From assembly GCA_036245805.1 (NCBI GenBank), contig BTRK01000004.1:46192690-46256689 (forward strand): DNA of 64,000 bases, written 5' to 3'. The notes beneath the pieces were generated by a model. It worked only from the letters and a program-made list of their open reading frames with translations. It searched no databases and was not told the DNA's origin. Below, piece by piece: positions 44,249 through 56,300 of this stretch. Position numbers and translations under genes: made by a program. The stretch is from Pristionchus mayeri (Eukaryota > Nematoda > Chromadorea > Rhabditida > Neodiplogasteridae). Position 1 is the stretch's first letter, and the number at the start of each line of letters is the position of its first letter.

Positions 44249-45589
44249 TTTTTTTTAGGAGCGTTAAGGCCCTCCTTTCAATTGCCTTGAGAAGAGAAGA
44301 CATCGAGGGAGCAAGATTGCCAACCCGAGTGATCAGCGTACGAGCGAGCGGCTTTACCACCGGGACCAGCCTCGGATCGGCCCAAGCGAGCGGGTATTAG
44401 CCCCTTTCGCCGTGGGCACCGCCACAATCGCGCCTCAGCGAGAGGGTTGGGGGAACCCTGGCTCTATGGTCGTCCCAGCGAGCGAAGACGTCGCCGACGA
44501 GGCAGATGACGAGCGAAGACGAAGACTAGGCGGCAGACTGCAACAGAAAAATTTTAGAAAAAATTACAATCAGAGTAATTTTACTTCAATTTTTGCGCTC
44601 CCATTCATGCACCATCTGACTAAATAGTAAATCACCTAGTTTACTAACAACAATGCTACAAGCGTAATTGCCATTCAATTCTGACCTAGAAATAAGTTTC
44701 ACCTAATTTTAGCGATCTCTGGTGATGAAAAACTCGAGAAAAAAAGAATCGGCTTAACACCACCTCGAGCCAAGCCGCATTAACTTAGATAAGGGAGGCT
44801 GCACATTTGGCGGGCTCTCCAAACCGTCCTCGGAGAAGACCATTGACCCACCGAACCCCACAGCTAATGTACCCTCACCCCTTCCGCCTACAGTAACCCT
44901 GTGACTCCTAACAACGGCCAATGTGTTCCGGTGATCCAAACTCGAACTTCAGTAGACGTATACCTGCCTAAGAAAAAATCGATGCGTCCCAGTTTATCAT
45001 CAAGCTTTACCATTTCATTCAGAATACCCGTCCTTCCTTACACCCATCTGCCTGCTACTCCAAATTTCCCAATATTCCCTCTCCACCCGCCTAAGCTTAC
45101 AACCCAATCATCTAATTCTGCACTAACCAGACATGAACTAGCGTACTATCCCGTAGTTACAGTACTTTCCCATCATACCAAATTCCCTCGAGTAAGCCTA
45201 AAAATCAATAAATTCAGACATGAATTCCAGTACAGTACCGTATCATCTAGTTTTACAGTAATCTACTATACCATAGCTACCGTACTTTCCCATTACACCT
45301 GCGAGTGGTGACTGTGAGGAATGACAACAGCGCCAATGAATCAATAACTTCAGTTACAGTAGTCACGGTAGGATTACGGTAGATATAGTCATGTTCGGAT
45401 TACGGCAGATATAGTCATGTTCGGATTACGGTAGATATAGTCACGTTCGGATTACGGTAGCAATAGTCACGGTAGCTTACTGCACCTTGTGACGACGCCG
45501 CGGCTCCTCCCCAAGTGGCCGCTGCTCCTCAGCTGAGATGGCGCGGACTGCAATGAGACTTTAGTTAGACAATGAGAGACAGATATATG
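44249..45589. other. No supported gene; TACGGTA/TACAGTA-rich
   Basis: ORFs at 44412-44627 and 44901-45311 have no domains or splice partners. Between 45355 and 45480 a ~25-bp unit (GGATTACGGTAGATATAGTC) repeats about five times with changes. Confidence 0.45.
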
Positions 45590-48540
45590 AAATTGGCCAA
45601 GCGAAGAAGGGAAAGCGATGACGACAGATAAAGAAAAAGGGAAGAGGTCAGCAGACCACAGGGAAGGAGAGTGAAGACGAGAAGAGAGCAGAGCAGGGGA
45701 AGGGCACTACCCAGGGAAGCACCAGACTGATTGTGAGAGAGAGACGACAGTGGAGAGCGGGGTAGATCACGGAGAGAAGGGATGAGGGATGAAGGCAGAG
45801 GTCAGTTGTTTCCTCTATCCATCGACTGGGAGAGAGAGAGGAACCCGTATCAGAACAGTGGACCAAGAGAACTACCGATGTGAAAGGGTAAGATGAGAGA
45901 GCAAGGCAACGAAGAAAAGTGGGAGAGATAGATATCCCGGGGAAGTACCACACTGGATCAGCTATGGAAGCTGAGGGAGGGGAGAGAGAAAGGCACTGCC
46001 AGGGAAGAGCCAGAGTGACTGAGACTGAGAGGAAAGATGAGGTAGGAGGTAGATCACGGAAGGAAGAGGCCAATTGGTTCCCAAATGATCAACTGGGAGA
46101 GAGGAACTCCTATCAGAAGCGTTCTGGAGAGCGAGAGACACCAATTTCCTAGCTGAATTCTATCTCCCCAAAGAAGTAATGAAAGAAGACGGATGAACGA
46201 ACGCTAAATGAGGGAAGACTAGGTATTGAACGATAATGTAATGAAGGGGAAGCGAGTGAACATGAGGAAGCCAAGAGTAAACCGAAGAGGAAAACGGCTG
46301 ATGAGAAGGAGAGGTCGAGAGCTCGAGAGTGGAAAAGAGCGTGAAGAGCGAGAGAGAAGAGGAACGAAGATGCGAAGAGAGGGGAGAGGGAAGGGAATCA
46401 CCAATCTGAGTAAGACGGGGGTGAGAGGAGAGTAGATGGGTAGATCACGGAGGGAAGGGACGAAGGAAGAGGTCAGTAGACTGCCTATTGATCGACTGGG
46501 AGAGGTGAACTCGTGTCAGACCAGTTAACTAATAGGAGAACTACCGATAAAGGAGGGGAAGATGAGAGAGCAAGACAACGAAGAAAAGTGGGAGAAAGAG
46601 CACCACAGTGGAAGCGGAGGGAAGTGAGAGAGAAAGGCACTGCCAGGGAAGAACCAGAGTGAGTGAGACTGAGAGGATAGAGGAGGTAGGGGGTAGATCA
46701 CGGAGGGAAGGGGTCAGTTGGTTCCCTATTGATCAACTGGGAGAGAGGAACGCGTGTCAGAAGGGTTCTGGAGAGCGAGAGACACCAATTTCATAGCTGA
46801 ATTCTAACTCCCCAAAAAATCAATGAAATTAGACGGGTGAACGAAGGCTAAAGGAGGGAAGACTTGGTAGTGAACGAATGTAATGAAGGTGAAGCGAGTG
46901 GAGCACGAGGAAACCAAGAGTAAACCGAAGAGGAAAACGGCTGATGAGAAGGAGAGGTCAAGAGGTAGAGAGTGCAAGAGAGCGTCAAGAGCGAGAGAGA
47001 AGAGGGACGAAGATGGGAAGAGAGGGGAGAAGAGAAGCACCAGACTGAGTGAGGCTGAGAGAGGAGAGAGCATGAAGGGTAGATCACTGAGGGAAGAGAC
47101 CAGAATAAGGGAAGAGTGAAGAGAAGTGAGAGAGACAAGGGAAGGGAAGCAGGGCTGAGTGAGGTGGGGAAGAGAGAGAGTGAGAGAGGGGAGAGCGGGT
47201 AGATCACGGAGGGAAGAGACGAGGGAAGGGGTCAGTTGGTTCCCTATTAATCGACTGGGAGAGAGGAACGCGTGTCAGAAGGGTTCTGGAGAGCGAGAGA
47301 CACCAATTTCATAGCTGAATTCTAACTCCCCAAAAAATCAATGAAATTAGACGGGTGAACGAAGGCTAAAGGAGGGAAGACTTGGTAGTGAACGAATGTA
47401 ATGAAGGTGAAGCGAGTGGAACACGAGGAAACCAAGAGTAAACCGAAGAGGAAAACGGCTGATGAGAAGGAGAGGTCAAGAGGTAGAGAGCGTCAAGAGC
47501 GAGAGAGAAGAGGAACGAAGATGGGAAGAGGGTAGAGAAGGGGGAGGGAAGAGTAGAACGAGAGAGGAGAGGAGAGCGGGGTAGATCACGGAGAGGAGGG
47601 ACGAAGGAAGAGGTTAGTGGACTGCCTATTGATCGACTGGGAGAAAGGAACCCTTGTGAGACGAGAAAGCAATCAAAGGTTTAGATCAAGGGTTGAGAAA
47701 GAGCACGAAAATGAGAAGAGAGGGGAGAGGGCAGAGCTCTGCCCGAGGAAGCACCAGACTTAGTGAGGCTGAGAGAGGAGAGTAGAGGCAAGGGTAGATC
47801 ACGGAGGGAAGAGAAGAGGGAAGAGGTCGTTCCTCTAGTCGCATTCGCTTGTACCTCTGTCTACACAGAGAATTTTCATACTGTCGACGGATGAACAGCC
47901 CTTCCTTTTTCGCTTTTCTCTTTTGTATTTCCACTTGATTTCTCATTTCTCCCCTCGATTCCTCTCATTACATGCGAGCCTTCTGTTATCTCTCCCGTCT
48001 CTAGCGTTTTTGCTTAGGGACTGAAAACTTTTTCTCTTCTCTTCTTTTCGGAAATTCGAATTCAGGTGGCAAATTTTTTTAGGTTTCCCTTCCTCTATAG
48101 AATGGTTTCGAATTATTACAGAAATAAAATGGTTCGAACAATTACACCACGTCCACTCTTAACACCGAAATGCGCAATAGTTAGATAAATGCGCGATAGT
48201 TTTGCTCTGGCTCGCTGATTCCCGGACCTGGCGGACACGCCCACCATCTTTATACGCAGGTCATAGCCGGTGCCGTGAGGTGGCATCAGAATTTCAATTG
48301 CGGTGCGGTCCGCGTGCACGCGCCCGTTCCTCATTTGGAGGGGAACGAGGAAAGAACACCAGAGAAAGAGAGGGAATAGGCGAGAGTAGCGTGAGGGAAG
48401 CGACTAGAGTGAATGAGAAGGAGAGAGAGGAGGGAGGAGGGAAGGGAGGCGAGGGGTAGATCAAGAGGCGGGCTGGGAAGAGGGAGAGGGCAGTGTGGGA
48501 GAAGGGAACGGGAGATCAATGAAGTGATCATCTTGACTGG
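45590..48540. repeat. Purine-rich tandem satellite
   Basis: The plus strand is almost all A/G. A large unit (TTCTGGAGAGCGAGAGACAC...ACTTGGTAGTGAACGAATG...) occurs from about 46120, 46765 and 47285, so the period is ~520-640 bp. A smaller word GTAGATCACGGAGGGAAG recurs more than eight times. Long frames on both strands (for example 45648-46073 minus) are compositional. Confidence 0.8.
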
Positions 48541-48905
48541 CACCTCAATGTTGCACTAGACATTCTAGGGAGGGGAAGATTTGGAGAACACAGATAAAGA
48601 GAAAAGACTCCCACATTACTAGGCTCTCCGCCTCAGAGAAGATGCTACAATTTCAAGGATCTATCAATAGCAAAGGCTCACTGTACTCTGATAATGTTTT
48701 TTTTAAATCGTTCTTTACCGCCTACTGAGAGACAAATGATCACTGCCGTACTTCGCCATGCTATAGACACAATGAAACTCAAATGCGATTTGACTGTAAA
48801 TATATTGTTGTTTACAATTCCTCCCTTTGTTGTTTTCAATAAATTACACCCATTCATTCCCCTCTTTCTCCGTCCCTTCCGAGTGGCTGTTTCCCCTGTT
48901 CCCCC
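48541..48905. other. Upstream region of the four-TM gene
   Basis: No repeat or exon was identified. An ORF at 48694-49029 overlaps the first exon in another frame and is rejected. Confidence 0.4.
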
Positions 48906-51444
48906 ATGGGAGCCAACATCAAACTGGTCGCCTCGCGCGTTGCCCTCAGTGTCCTTCTCTTCTTCGAGGTATACGGTACAATCCTGGGTTACGGTATCGG
49001 GTCACACATTCCATAGGTCACACATATGACTCCCTGCTTTTCAGACGCTCATCTACGCGTACGCTACCTTCTTTGGACACCTTCAGGATGAGAAGAGTGG
49101 AGACGAGACAGTAAAGGTTAATACAGCAACCCTGATTGAGAGGAACCTGTAGCTATCCGGGGTGCTGTAGCTGAGCAGGTTACTGTAGCAACACGAGATC
49201 TAGGGAGTACCATAGCTATCCTGGGTACGGTGGGTGCTCTAAAGTGAAACATGACCAAGGGATACGGTAGCTATCCGGGGTTCTGTACACTTTTCCAGAC
49301 GCCCCTCCATCTCTTCTACCACTGCTGCGCAGGACTGGCAGCGACATCACTAGCGACTGCGGTGCGTGACCTACCCAGATCATGCGTCGCTACAGTAACC
49401 TAGCCAGCCTCCCTCCTTTCCAACGTATTGTCGTCCGAAGTCAGCAATGTAGGCGTAGATGAGCGTGTGCAAATGTAGGATTTATGGATCTGACCTACTG
49501 ATACGATACCGTAATCCTGAAGAATACCGTATACCCTCTCTTAATTCCGCATCCTCTCGCTCCTTTCTGAACAGCGAAAGAGCGTGAGAACTGGGGGAAT
49601 CATTTCTTGAAATCCATACCCACCACAGCATGTACCGTATATGCCTGACTTCATGAAAACAGTATCCCACGGATACAGTAATCTCTCGTCTACCGTACTC
49701 CTCGCAGATATCGATCTCGTGCTGTTGCCTCGATCGAAGCAGAAGCGAGCGAGCGGTCAATGGCCTCGTGTCAGTTTTTTCATTCTTGCAAACCAATCGC
49801 TTTCGGGTTTCAAGTATTAAGTATCATGCGAAAGCAATATGAGAAGTCGATGACTTCACATCAGCATTCGGAAAAATAGAAAATAAACGACTGCACATCA
49901 GCTCTTAAAATGTGATCACAGAGAATTCCCATTCTTTCCAGGATCTCCTTCCTCGTTGGCCTCACTATCCTCATCTTCGCGCAAGCTTCCGTCCTCCTTG
50001 GTCAGTTCGCGAATACAGCGTGTACTATCGTAATCCCGGTTCAATTCCTTGTTACCTCCTCATCCTCTTACTCTTACAGTACTCATTTCGACACCCGAGA
50101 TACGCAGCAAGGAGAGAATCATAGCAATCTCTGGTTTGGCGCTTCCTTTTCACCCTAATTAATTAATCTAACTAAGTACTTCTGCTGCTCTCTATCGCTG
50201 TTTCCGCTCTGGTGATATTCCAGCGCTACTTCATGAGTAAGGATGAACACTCCTCATTTCACAACTTCAAGACATTGTACCGCTCAAACGAAATTTACCA
50301 GTAATGCAAAAATATACTGGTTGGCCGCCAAATTGACTCTTGCTCTGTGCTCTCTTTTCTCACCCCTGTTGAATGTCGTACATACTATCACTTCTTCCTA
50401 ACAGACCCTTCCCTTTCAGTCCTTCGCATCCGCGGCTACCGTATGCCTTCCTCTTCCTCTTCGGGATCCGGACGCGACGCGGTCGTGGCGCGTCCCACAC
50501 TGGCTGTCCCGGTGAGTACTGTGGGGATACTGTATCCGGCTGATGCGCTCGAGCCATTGATGCGATCCGTTACCGACTTCTACATATCTACCATGTAGAG
50601 AGTCGATCCCATAAGTGGGCACCAATGAAGTGAACTTCAACACCCCTCCGATTTGGTACTCCTAGACGGGACATGCGTTTGTTCACCAAAATCCCCCTTT
50701 TTTACCCTAGATCCCTCCGGTATTCAGTTTTCAGTTTCACCCCTACCCACACATTGTGGATCATTCCTTGTCCGAACTAGATTGTAATGCGCAATCTACA
50801 GGTTGGCGATGGCGGCATGGCGGTTCCCCCTTGCAACGCCGTCTATGATCGACTGAAAGAGCCCGATCCAATGGAGTACGCGAGACTGAAGGAGCAAACG
50901 AGGGGAGAAGTCAGAGGTACAGTCAAATTTGGTAACTGTAGGAGTAGAATCCGTAGCAATACACAACCTTGGAAATCGTAGAAACCATTGGTATGAATAC
51001 GATGGGAATATTTTTCCGCGCGTATTCAATAAATAAATGAATTAGTATGCGAGAAGTCAGAGGTATGAAGATGATGGGAGGGGAGCTATGTGTTTGTGTA
51101 CAACATAATACGAGAATGCAATCAGTTTCCGCACCCTCCTGAAGTTTTGATTTAATCACGCGCAACAAGATCGCCTGGTCTAATCGTGCCCCTACAGCCC
51201 ACAATTAGTGCTGCAGGGAATAGCAGTTTAGGTTGTAAATATAAGCTACAAAAAACGAGGGACGATTGTTTCGTGAAAGCGGCATATCTTTTGAGAGATT
51301 CAGATAGCACAAGATCACCGGGTAACTTCCAAGTTTGCTCTCTCATTTTCAGGCCACAACCTCAACGATTTCGACTACTACCAGACGCCGAACGATCGAC
51401 CGGGCAAGACTCCGAATCCACGCGAGCAGAGCTATGAAGTCTGA
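48906..51444 (+). CDS. Candidate four-transmembrane protein with cytoplasmic tail
   Basis: Exons: 48906-48968, 49045-49110, 49299-49361, 49942-50000, 50080-50133, 50177-50300, 50405 or 50420-50511, 50802-50916, 51353-51444 (stop TGA), followed by AATAAA at 51534. Hydrophobic segments: LVASRVALSVLLFFETLIYA (joined over two exons), LFYHCCAGLAATSLATA, ISFLVGLTILIFAQASVLLV and VLLLSIAVSALVIF. The tail is polar (PCNAVYDRLKEPDPMEYAR, YYQTPNDRPGKTPNPREQSY). Introns as short as 43 bp fit a nematode. Two joins do not agree in phase (49361 to 49942, and 50300 to the next exon), so a small exon is missing there, a border is wrong, or the gene is damaged. It is probably at the cell surface or in an internal membrane. 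No family was recognised. Confidence 0.5.
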
Positions 51445-52105
51445 GGAGGATACGGTAGCCCCACCCACTCTACCGCAACCCGCTACAGTATACACATGCT
51501 CCACACGCAACGCGCGCAAACTCTCTTCTTAGAAATAAAGCCAATTTTCAATATTGCTGATTGTATTCTAACTGACAAACAACGCTATCTCATTGGAAAT
51601 CCCTGAGATCGACTGAACATAAGGTAGTGGTGAAACGAGCAATCACATACCCCCGAAAATATTTTAATGCTCCCTACTACTCACAAGAGATTGTAGCGCG
51701 CGCGTGGTTGGTGACTATTGGACGATAGTCAGCAATTTTGTAGCATAAAATTATTAAAATTATCACGTGATATCATTTGAGCCGGAGCAGAGCGGCTAAC
51801 AGATCTTTTCTGCTTGCAAGTTTCGAAAATATCTAAACTACTTCTTAACACATCAACGATAACTTCTTTAGAACTGGCAACTTTTTAATCCATGCGATCG
51901 CAATAAATAATGAACGAACACTTTATTGATTGCACAATCTCAAGTGACAAGAAGAAACGTAGCTGAAAAATCAAATCACAATCTACAATAATTTCTCGCC
52001 TCAAACTATAATCGTTATATACTCATCTCAAAAAGTTGAAAACATTTTAACTTGGTCGGAACCTCAAAAAACACCCGAAAAGAGAGCAATAACAATCGAG
52101 GAATC
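51445..52105. other. AT-rich intergenic DNA, no gene seen
   Basis: It includes the AATAAA signal of the upstream gene at 51534 and a GCGCGCGTGG word at 51698. No ORF or repeat is supported. Confidence 0.5.
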
Positions 52106-52358
52106 ATGCCGAACCACAACAGCTGTGAGTACTCGCGAGGTAAGTTAGGATTATGCAAAACGGGGGGAAACACGACAAGATGGCTACAAAAGAGGAAAAA
52201 TGCTGGCTAGACTCGCAAATTGAGGGCAAATTGGGTTTAAATTGACTAAGAATGACGAAATTGAAGCACTTTCTTCATCGGAGAGGAGCGAGCATCAGAG
52301 GGACTCCGTCGAGGTGGAATCTGTAATGGAGAAGTTGTTTGAAGATTTCATGAGTTGA
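52106..52358 (+). CDS. Possible 41-aa mini-gene
   Basis: ATG at 52106 opens MPNHNSCEYSR up to a good donor (GTAAGTT, 52140). An exon at 52267-52358 continues in frame with an acidic, Ser-rich end (SSSERSEHQRDSVEVESVME) and stops with TGA. The acceptor TTGAAG is weak and the product very small. It may be chance. Confidence 0.25.
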
Positions 52359-52460
52359 ATATTTTAAGCCCGCTAGGACTTGTGTTTCATCGTCGATATG
52401 CATTTTAATGTATTTGTAGAAAATTATTGTTCAGCTCATACATATGGCCAATATCAATTA

Positions 52461-52730
52461 TTATTCACAAACACCATGAGAAGACCACAGTCCTTGATAT
52501 CGATTGGCATACCGTATCCTTCCTCGATAAGATCCCGCAACGATTTCCTTGCCTCCCTCGGTCGGGTTACTGTACAGGCCGAGGCACTTGACGATCGCCG
52601 CCAATTGAGTGTCATCCTTGTACCGTATGAGTAGGAGATTACTGTAATGAGGATATGAATCGGGAACTGAAAACCGACTACCGTATCCACAGATCAACAT
52701 TATCCATCACCGTACTCACCCTGCTCTCCT
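52461..52730 (-). pseudogene. Segment resembling the C-terminal end of the POMGNT1-like gene
   Basis: After an acceptor CATTACAG, one frame reads LLLIRYKDDTQLAAIVKCLG, which resembles the C-terminal part of POMGNT1 ([20 protein letters not shown] type). Another frame carries a different open continuation (KSLRDLIEEGYG). A possible exon at 52793-52845 (SLEGGPWAACEGG) could connect it, but phases do not agree with the exon ending at 53363. The 3' end of the gene may be broken or mis-modelled here. Confidence 0.45.
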
Positions 52731-53035
52731 CTACCGTACTCACCCTGCTCTCCTCTGCTCTTCCTTCTTCATCAGACTACCGTATCCTCCTTCGCAGGCC
52801 GCCCACGGACCTCCTTCCAACGAGAGAGAAGACTGAAAAGGAGAGGATAATGGTAGTTTTGTGAGCGACGAGAAGCAGAATCATTGTTGCGGTTATGTTT
52901 CTCTACTAACATGATGTTTGTGCAACCGCAGTGTGGCAAGCAATGATGAGGCGAGAGATCATTAGGTCAAAGAATTGTGAAGATTAATTTATTTAAAGCG
53001 CAACCCTATCGCACATTGGTCAGCGCATTCAATGG

Positions 53036-53238
53036 CACTTTCCTAGTTCCGTACTAGGCTCCACCCCCTCCGCCCCTCCCTCATCATAAGATTGCTTAGG
53101 GTTTTGCTTCACCCACTTAGGCACAGATTTTACTTCCTTAGTGATCTGCATAGGCTTAGACTTTGTCTGCTTAGGTTAGGTAATGGACAAGTGTGCATAG
53201 GGGCGGAGCCTAGTACGGAAGTAGGAAAGTCCCCATTC
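53036..53238. mobile_element. MITE with CCTAGTTCCGTACTAGGCTCC ends
   Basis: The left GTTCCGTACTAGGCTCC pairs with the right GGAGCCTAGTACGGAAG. The interior is rich in CTTAGG/CATAGG words. It lies in the 3' part of the POMGNT1-like gene. Confidence 0.8.
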
Positions 53239-53362
53239 AATTGCCGATTTGACGTAGAGGTGCAACATCAGATTGACTACACTGCTTTAGATTCACAAAT
53301 TACCAGAATCTACCTACCTGTATTTCTTCATTGAGCAAAAAAATATAAAATTCAAATCTGAC

Positions 53363-56300
53363 CTTCTCAATCCTCTCCAATTCCTTTTCGTACTCCTTCT
53401 CACTCAACTTCTCCACATCCACCAGTCGCTCGTTCGGAGATCTGGAATGAACAAGATTTTCGAAAACATTACACTCCAAATTGCTACAGCTAGACTCTGC
53501 ACATATATATCAAAATATCTTGGCATTCGTTCAGATGTTAAAGTTATAATATCGCTAAAGCACGATAAATATAATTTTAAATGATAGTCCCACACGTGCG
53601 ACAGATACTACTTCATACATTTCCCTAGTCTTTCCTATTACTCGTGAAACACCACTTCCCCATTCCCCTTCCTCACTTTGCGAATCGTCTCCTCTCCCTG
53701 AATACTGCTCCCTCTCCAGTGTCCGCGAGAGTGATCTCATTCGGTTTCATCACCACAACTCGCGATACTTCGGGAACGATAATTGCGGTAGAAGAGGAGG
53801 GAGAAGATGATGCAGCTGCTGCAGCTGCAGATGGAGGCTGCAGCGACCAGTGGTGCAGCTGGCTGCAGCATGCTCCAAGGAAATTTTTTTTTCACGATTC
53901 ACTGCAACCACAACATGACGGGATTCTGGGCAACATATTTCCAATGTAGGAATTGTTTCTTTGGCTTACGCAAATCGATAAAAACAATTCCGAAATAGTT
54001 TTCGCAATCGCAAACCAATTTTACCTACACGGTGCAGCCACAAACCTACATGCAGCTAACTCGAATTCCCGTAAAATCAGAACAATGAATTTTAAAAATG
54101 TCCTTGTAACAGTATTCTAATCGATTTTTGACCACTTGCATTCTCTGCACTCCCTCCAATCGTGCTCTCGTATAATTTCCTTCCCATGAGGTAGATGTAC
54201 GAGGGAGATTGAGAGGAGGAATCGACTCGATAGACAGATGAAGGAGAGGAGGAGAGACGAGTGAAACCTCAAGGAAGAGAACAATTTCAAGATTTAATGT
54301 TTGAAATTAACGATATTCCATATAACAGCAGAGGAAAATTGATAATTTTTATTATTCTGTCATGCGCTCGATTTATCGCTAACTCCAATCAGCTCGTGTT
54401 ATGCGAAACATTTCATGCAAGAAAACACCAGGAGATACATTATTTTTCGAATCGCGCTTCAATCCCTCTCCTATATCACCCAGCCATGTCTAATAATGAA
54501 GCCAAATCGGTGTGTGCTATCTCTATCTCAGATACAACCTGGCTCTGTCTGGCCGACGAAAGAACATACGAAATGAATAGGCCGCTTGCCGAGTTGGCAA
54601 CACTAATGTCTACCCGTGGCCGACTATAAGACTATTGACCATTGTAATTGAATGCGTGGACCATCTGAATGCTCTCGTCTCTCTTCATCACATCCAGTAA
54701 TTGAGAGAAGAAGAAGAGAAGGTCGGAGGTCGCCGCCACCTGGAATCATAAGTGGTTAACGAGGGGCACTTCTGCAGAAGACCGGATCTGTGTGATCAGT
54801 GTTATCTATACCCCTTAGACGTTACTCATCAAAGGGTTACTCACTCGTTTCTCACCCGTTATTCATTCTAAGATGGGCTGTAACCTTATCTATAATACGA
54901 CCGCCAAATTACACGAAAAGTACTACGAATGAGCAGTATTCTATTGGTCCGGTCTTCTGCAAAAGTGCCTAACGGGGGGAGGCTCGTAAATATGCATCGA
55001 ATAGCATCATATTAGTAGTTGGTTCTTGTGTAGAAGACCAAAGACGAGAGAGAGTAGACTGATTTATCTCGGATGAGAATGAAGGAAGAGGGGAGCGACG
55101 GGGTTTATATACCCACTAGCGGACCGACTAATCGAGGGTAATGAGGATGGTAATGCGGGGATTATCTTCATATCACTTCTTGGTCCTCGAGAAGAGTGGC
55201 TCGGTTGAAGACAAGAAGAGAGTCTGAGTCAATAGATAATGCTAGCCCAACTCCTCCCCAAGTGGTTATATCCACTTTCTATCCTACCCCATGCCCTTGT
55301 CTGTCCTATGCCTCCCATTCTGTCTCTGAACTTCCCATTATACTGTATTGTTTCTTCAATTAAGCCGAAGCTTTATTCATTATCCTACTACTGCCTTTTA
55401 GGCGTCGAAGAAATTGGGGGAAGTAGTGGAGGGGCCAGGGGCTGAGGCCGGGGGGGACGGGTTACTGTATACCGGGGTGGATACCTGAGGGGGAGGAATC
55501 GCGGCGGGGGCGACCTGAGGAGGCATCAAGGCAGGAGCGCCCTGAGCCATGGGGATTCCATTCGCCAGGGCCGGCAGCAATGGCATCGTCGGGATGGGGA
55601 TGGGATGGACGACTTGAGTGGACTGGGCTGGTTGTAGTTTTCGTTGTGATATTACTCATTTTCTTCACTTCTGGCCATTTTGTTTTGGCAGCTACGGCTA
55701 CTAACCACATATGCCCTTAAAATGGACCTGCGAAATCAATATGGATCCTCTGCCACGATCTTTCTGGTATTTCCCACGGGTGCAGGGGGTCTTAGTGAGA
55801 CCGTTTCCTAAGACTGCACACACTGGGCATGACTTAGCCATTCTTTCGATAGCCATATCGATTTTTGGAAACCATATTTTTAGTCTTGCTAAATCTTTCA
55901 TTCTTGCTACGCCATAATGGTTTGCATGTAAGTTTTTTAGGACTGTTAGTCTCAATTTTGTAGGAATTACTATCCTACCATCCATCATGAGATACCCATC
56001 ACCCAGGCTCAGGAAAGCTTTCTTTTCTGCGAACATGCGCAATTCTCCTTCCCTTTCTTTCGGTCGAAAACCCGATTTCATCTTTCTTTTTACTTCCATG
56101 AGAATCGGATCTTTTTGTGTCTCTTCGACTAAACTCGTTGTTGAGATCGGAAGGCACCGGAGGGTTTGTTTATCCCATTGAGTGACTTCGTCATCTTCTT
56201 TAACACTCTGGACTGATGGTAACTCATGTTCTTGAGGTAGTCGTGATAGCCCATCGGCATTTCCGAACTCCTCTGTATTACGGTACTCTATTTCGAATGA

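Noticed and set aside
45648..46073. 141-aa Leu/Ser-rich ORF on the minus strand (and its neighbours to 47207)
   Set aside because: It reads the pyrimidine strand of the purine satellite, where stops are rare. No domain or splice context.
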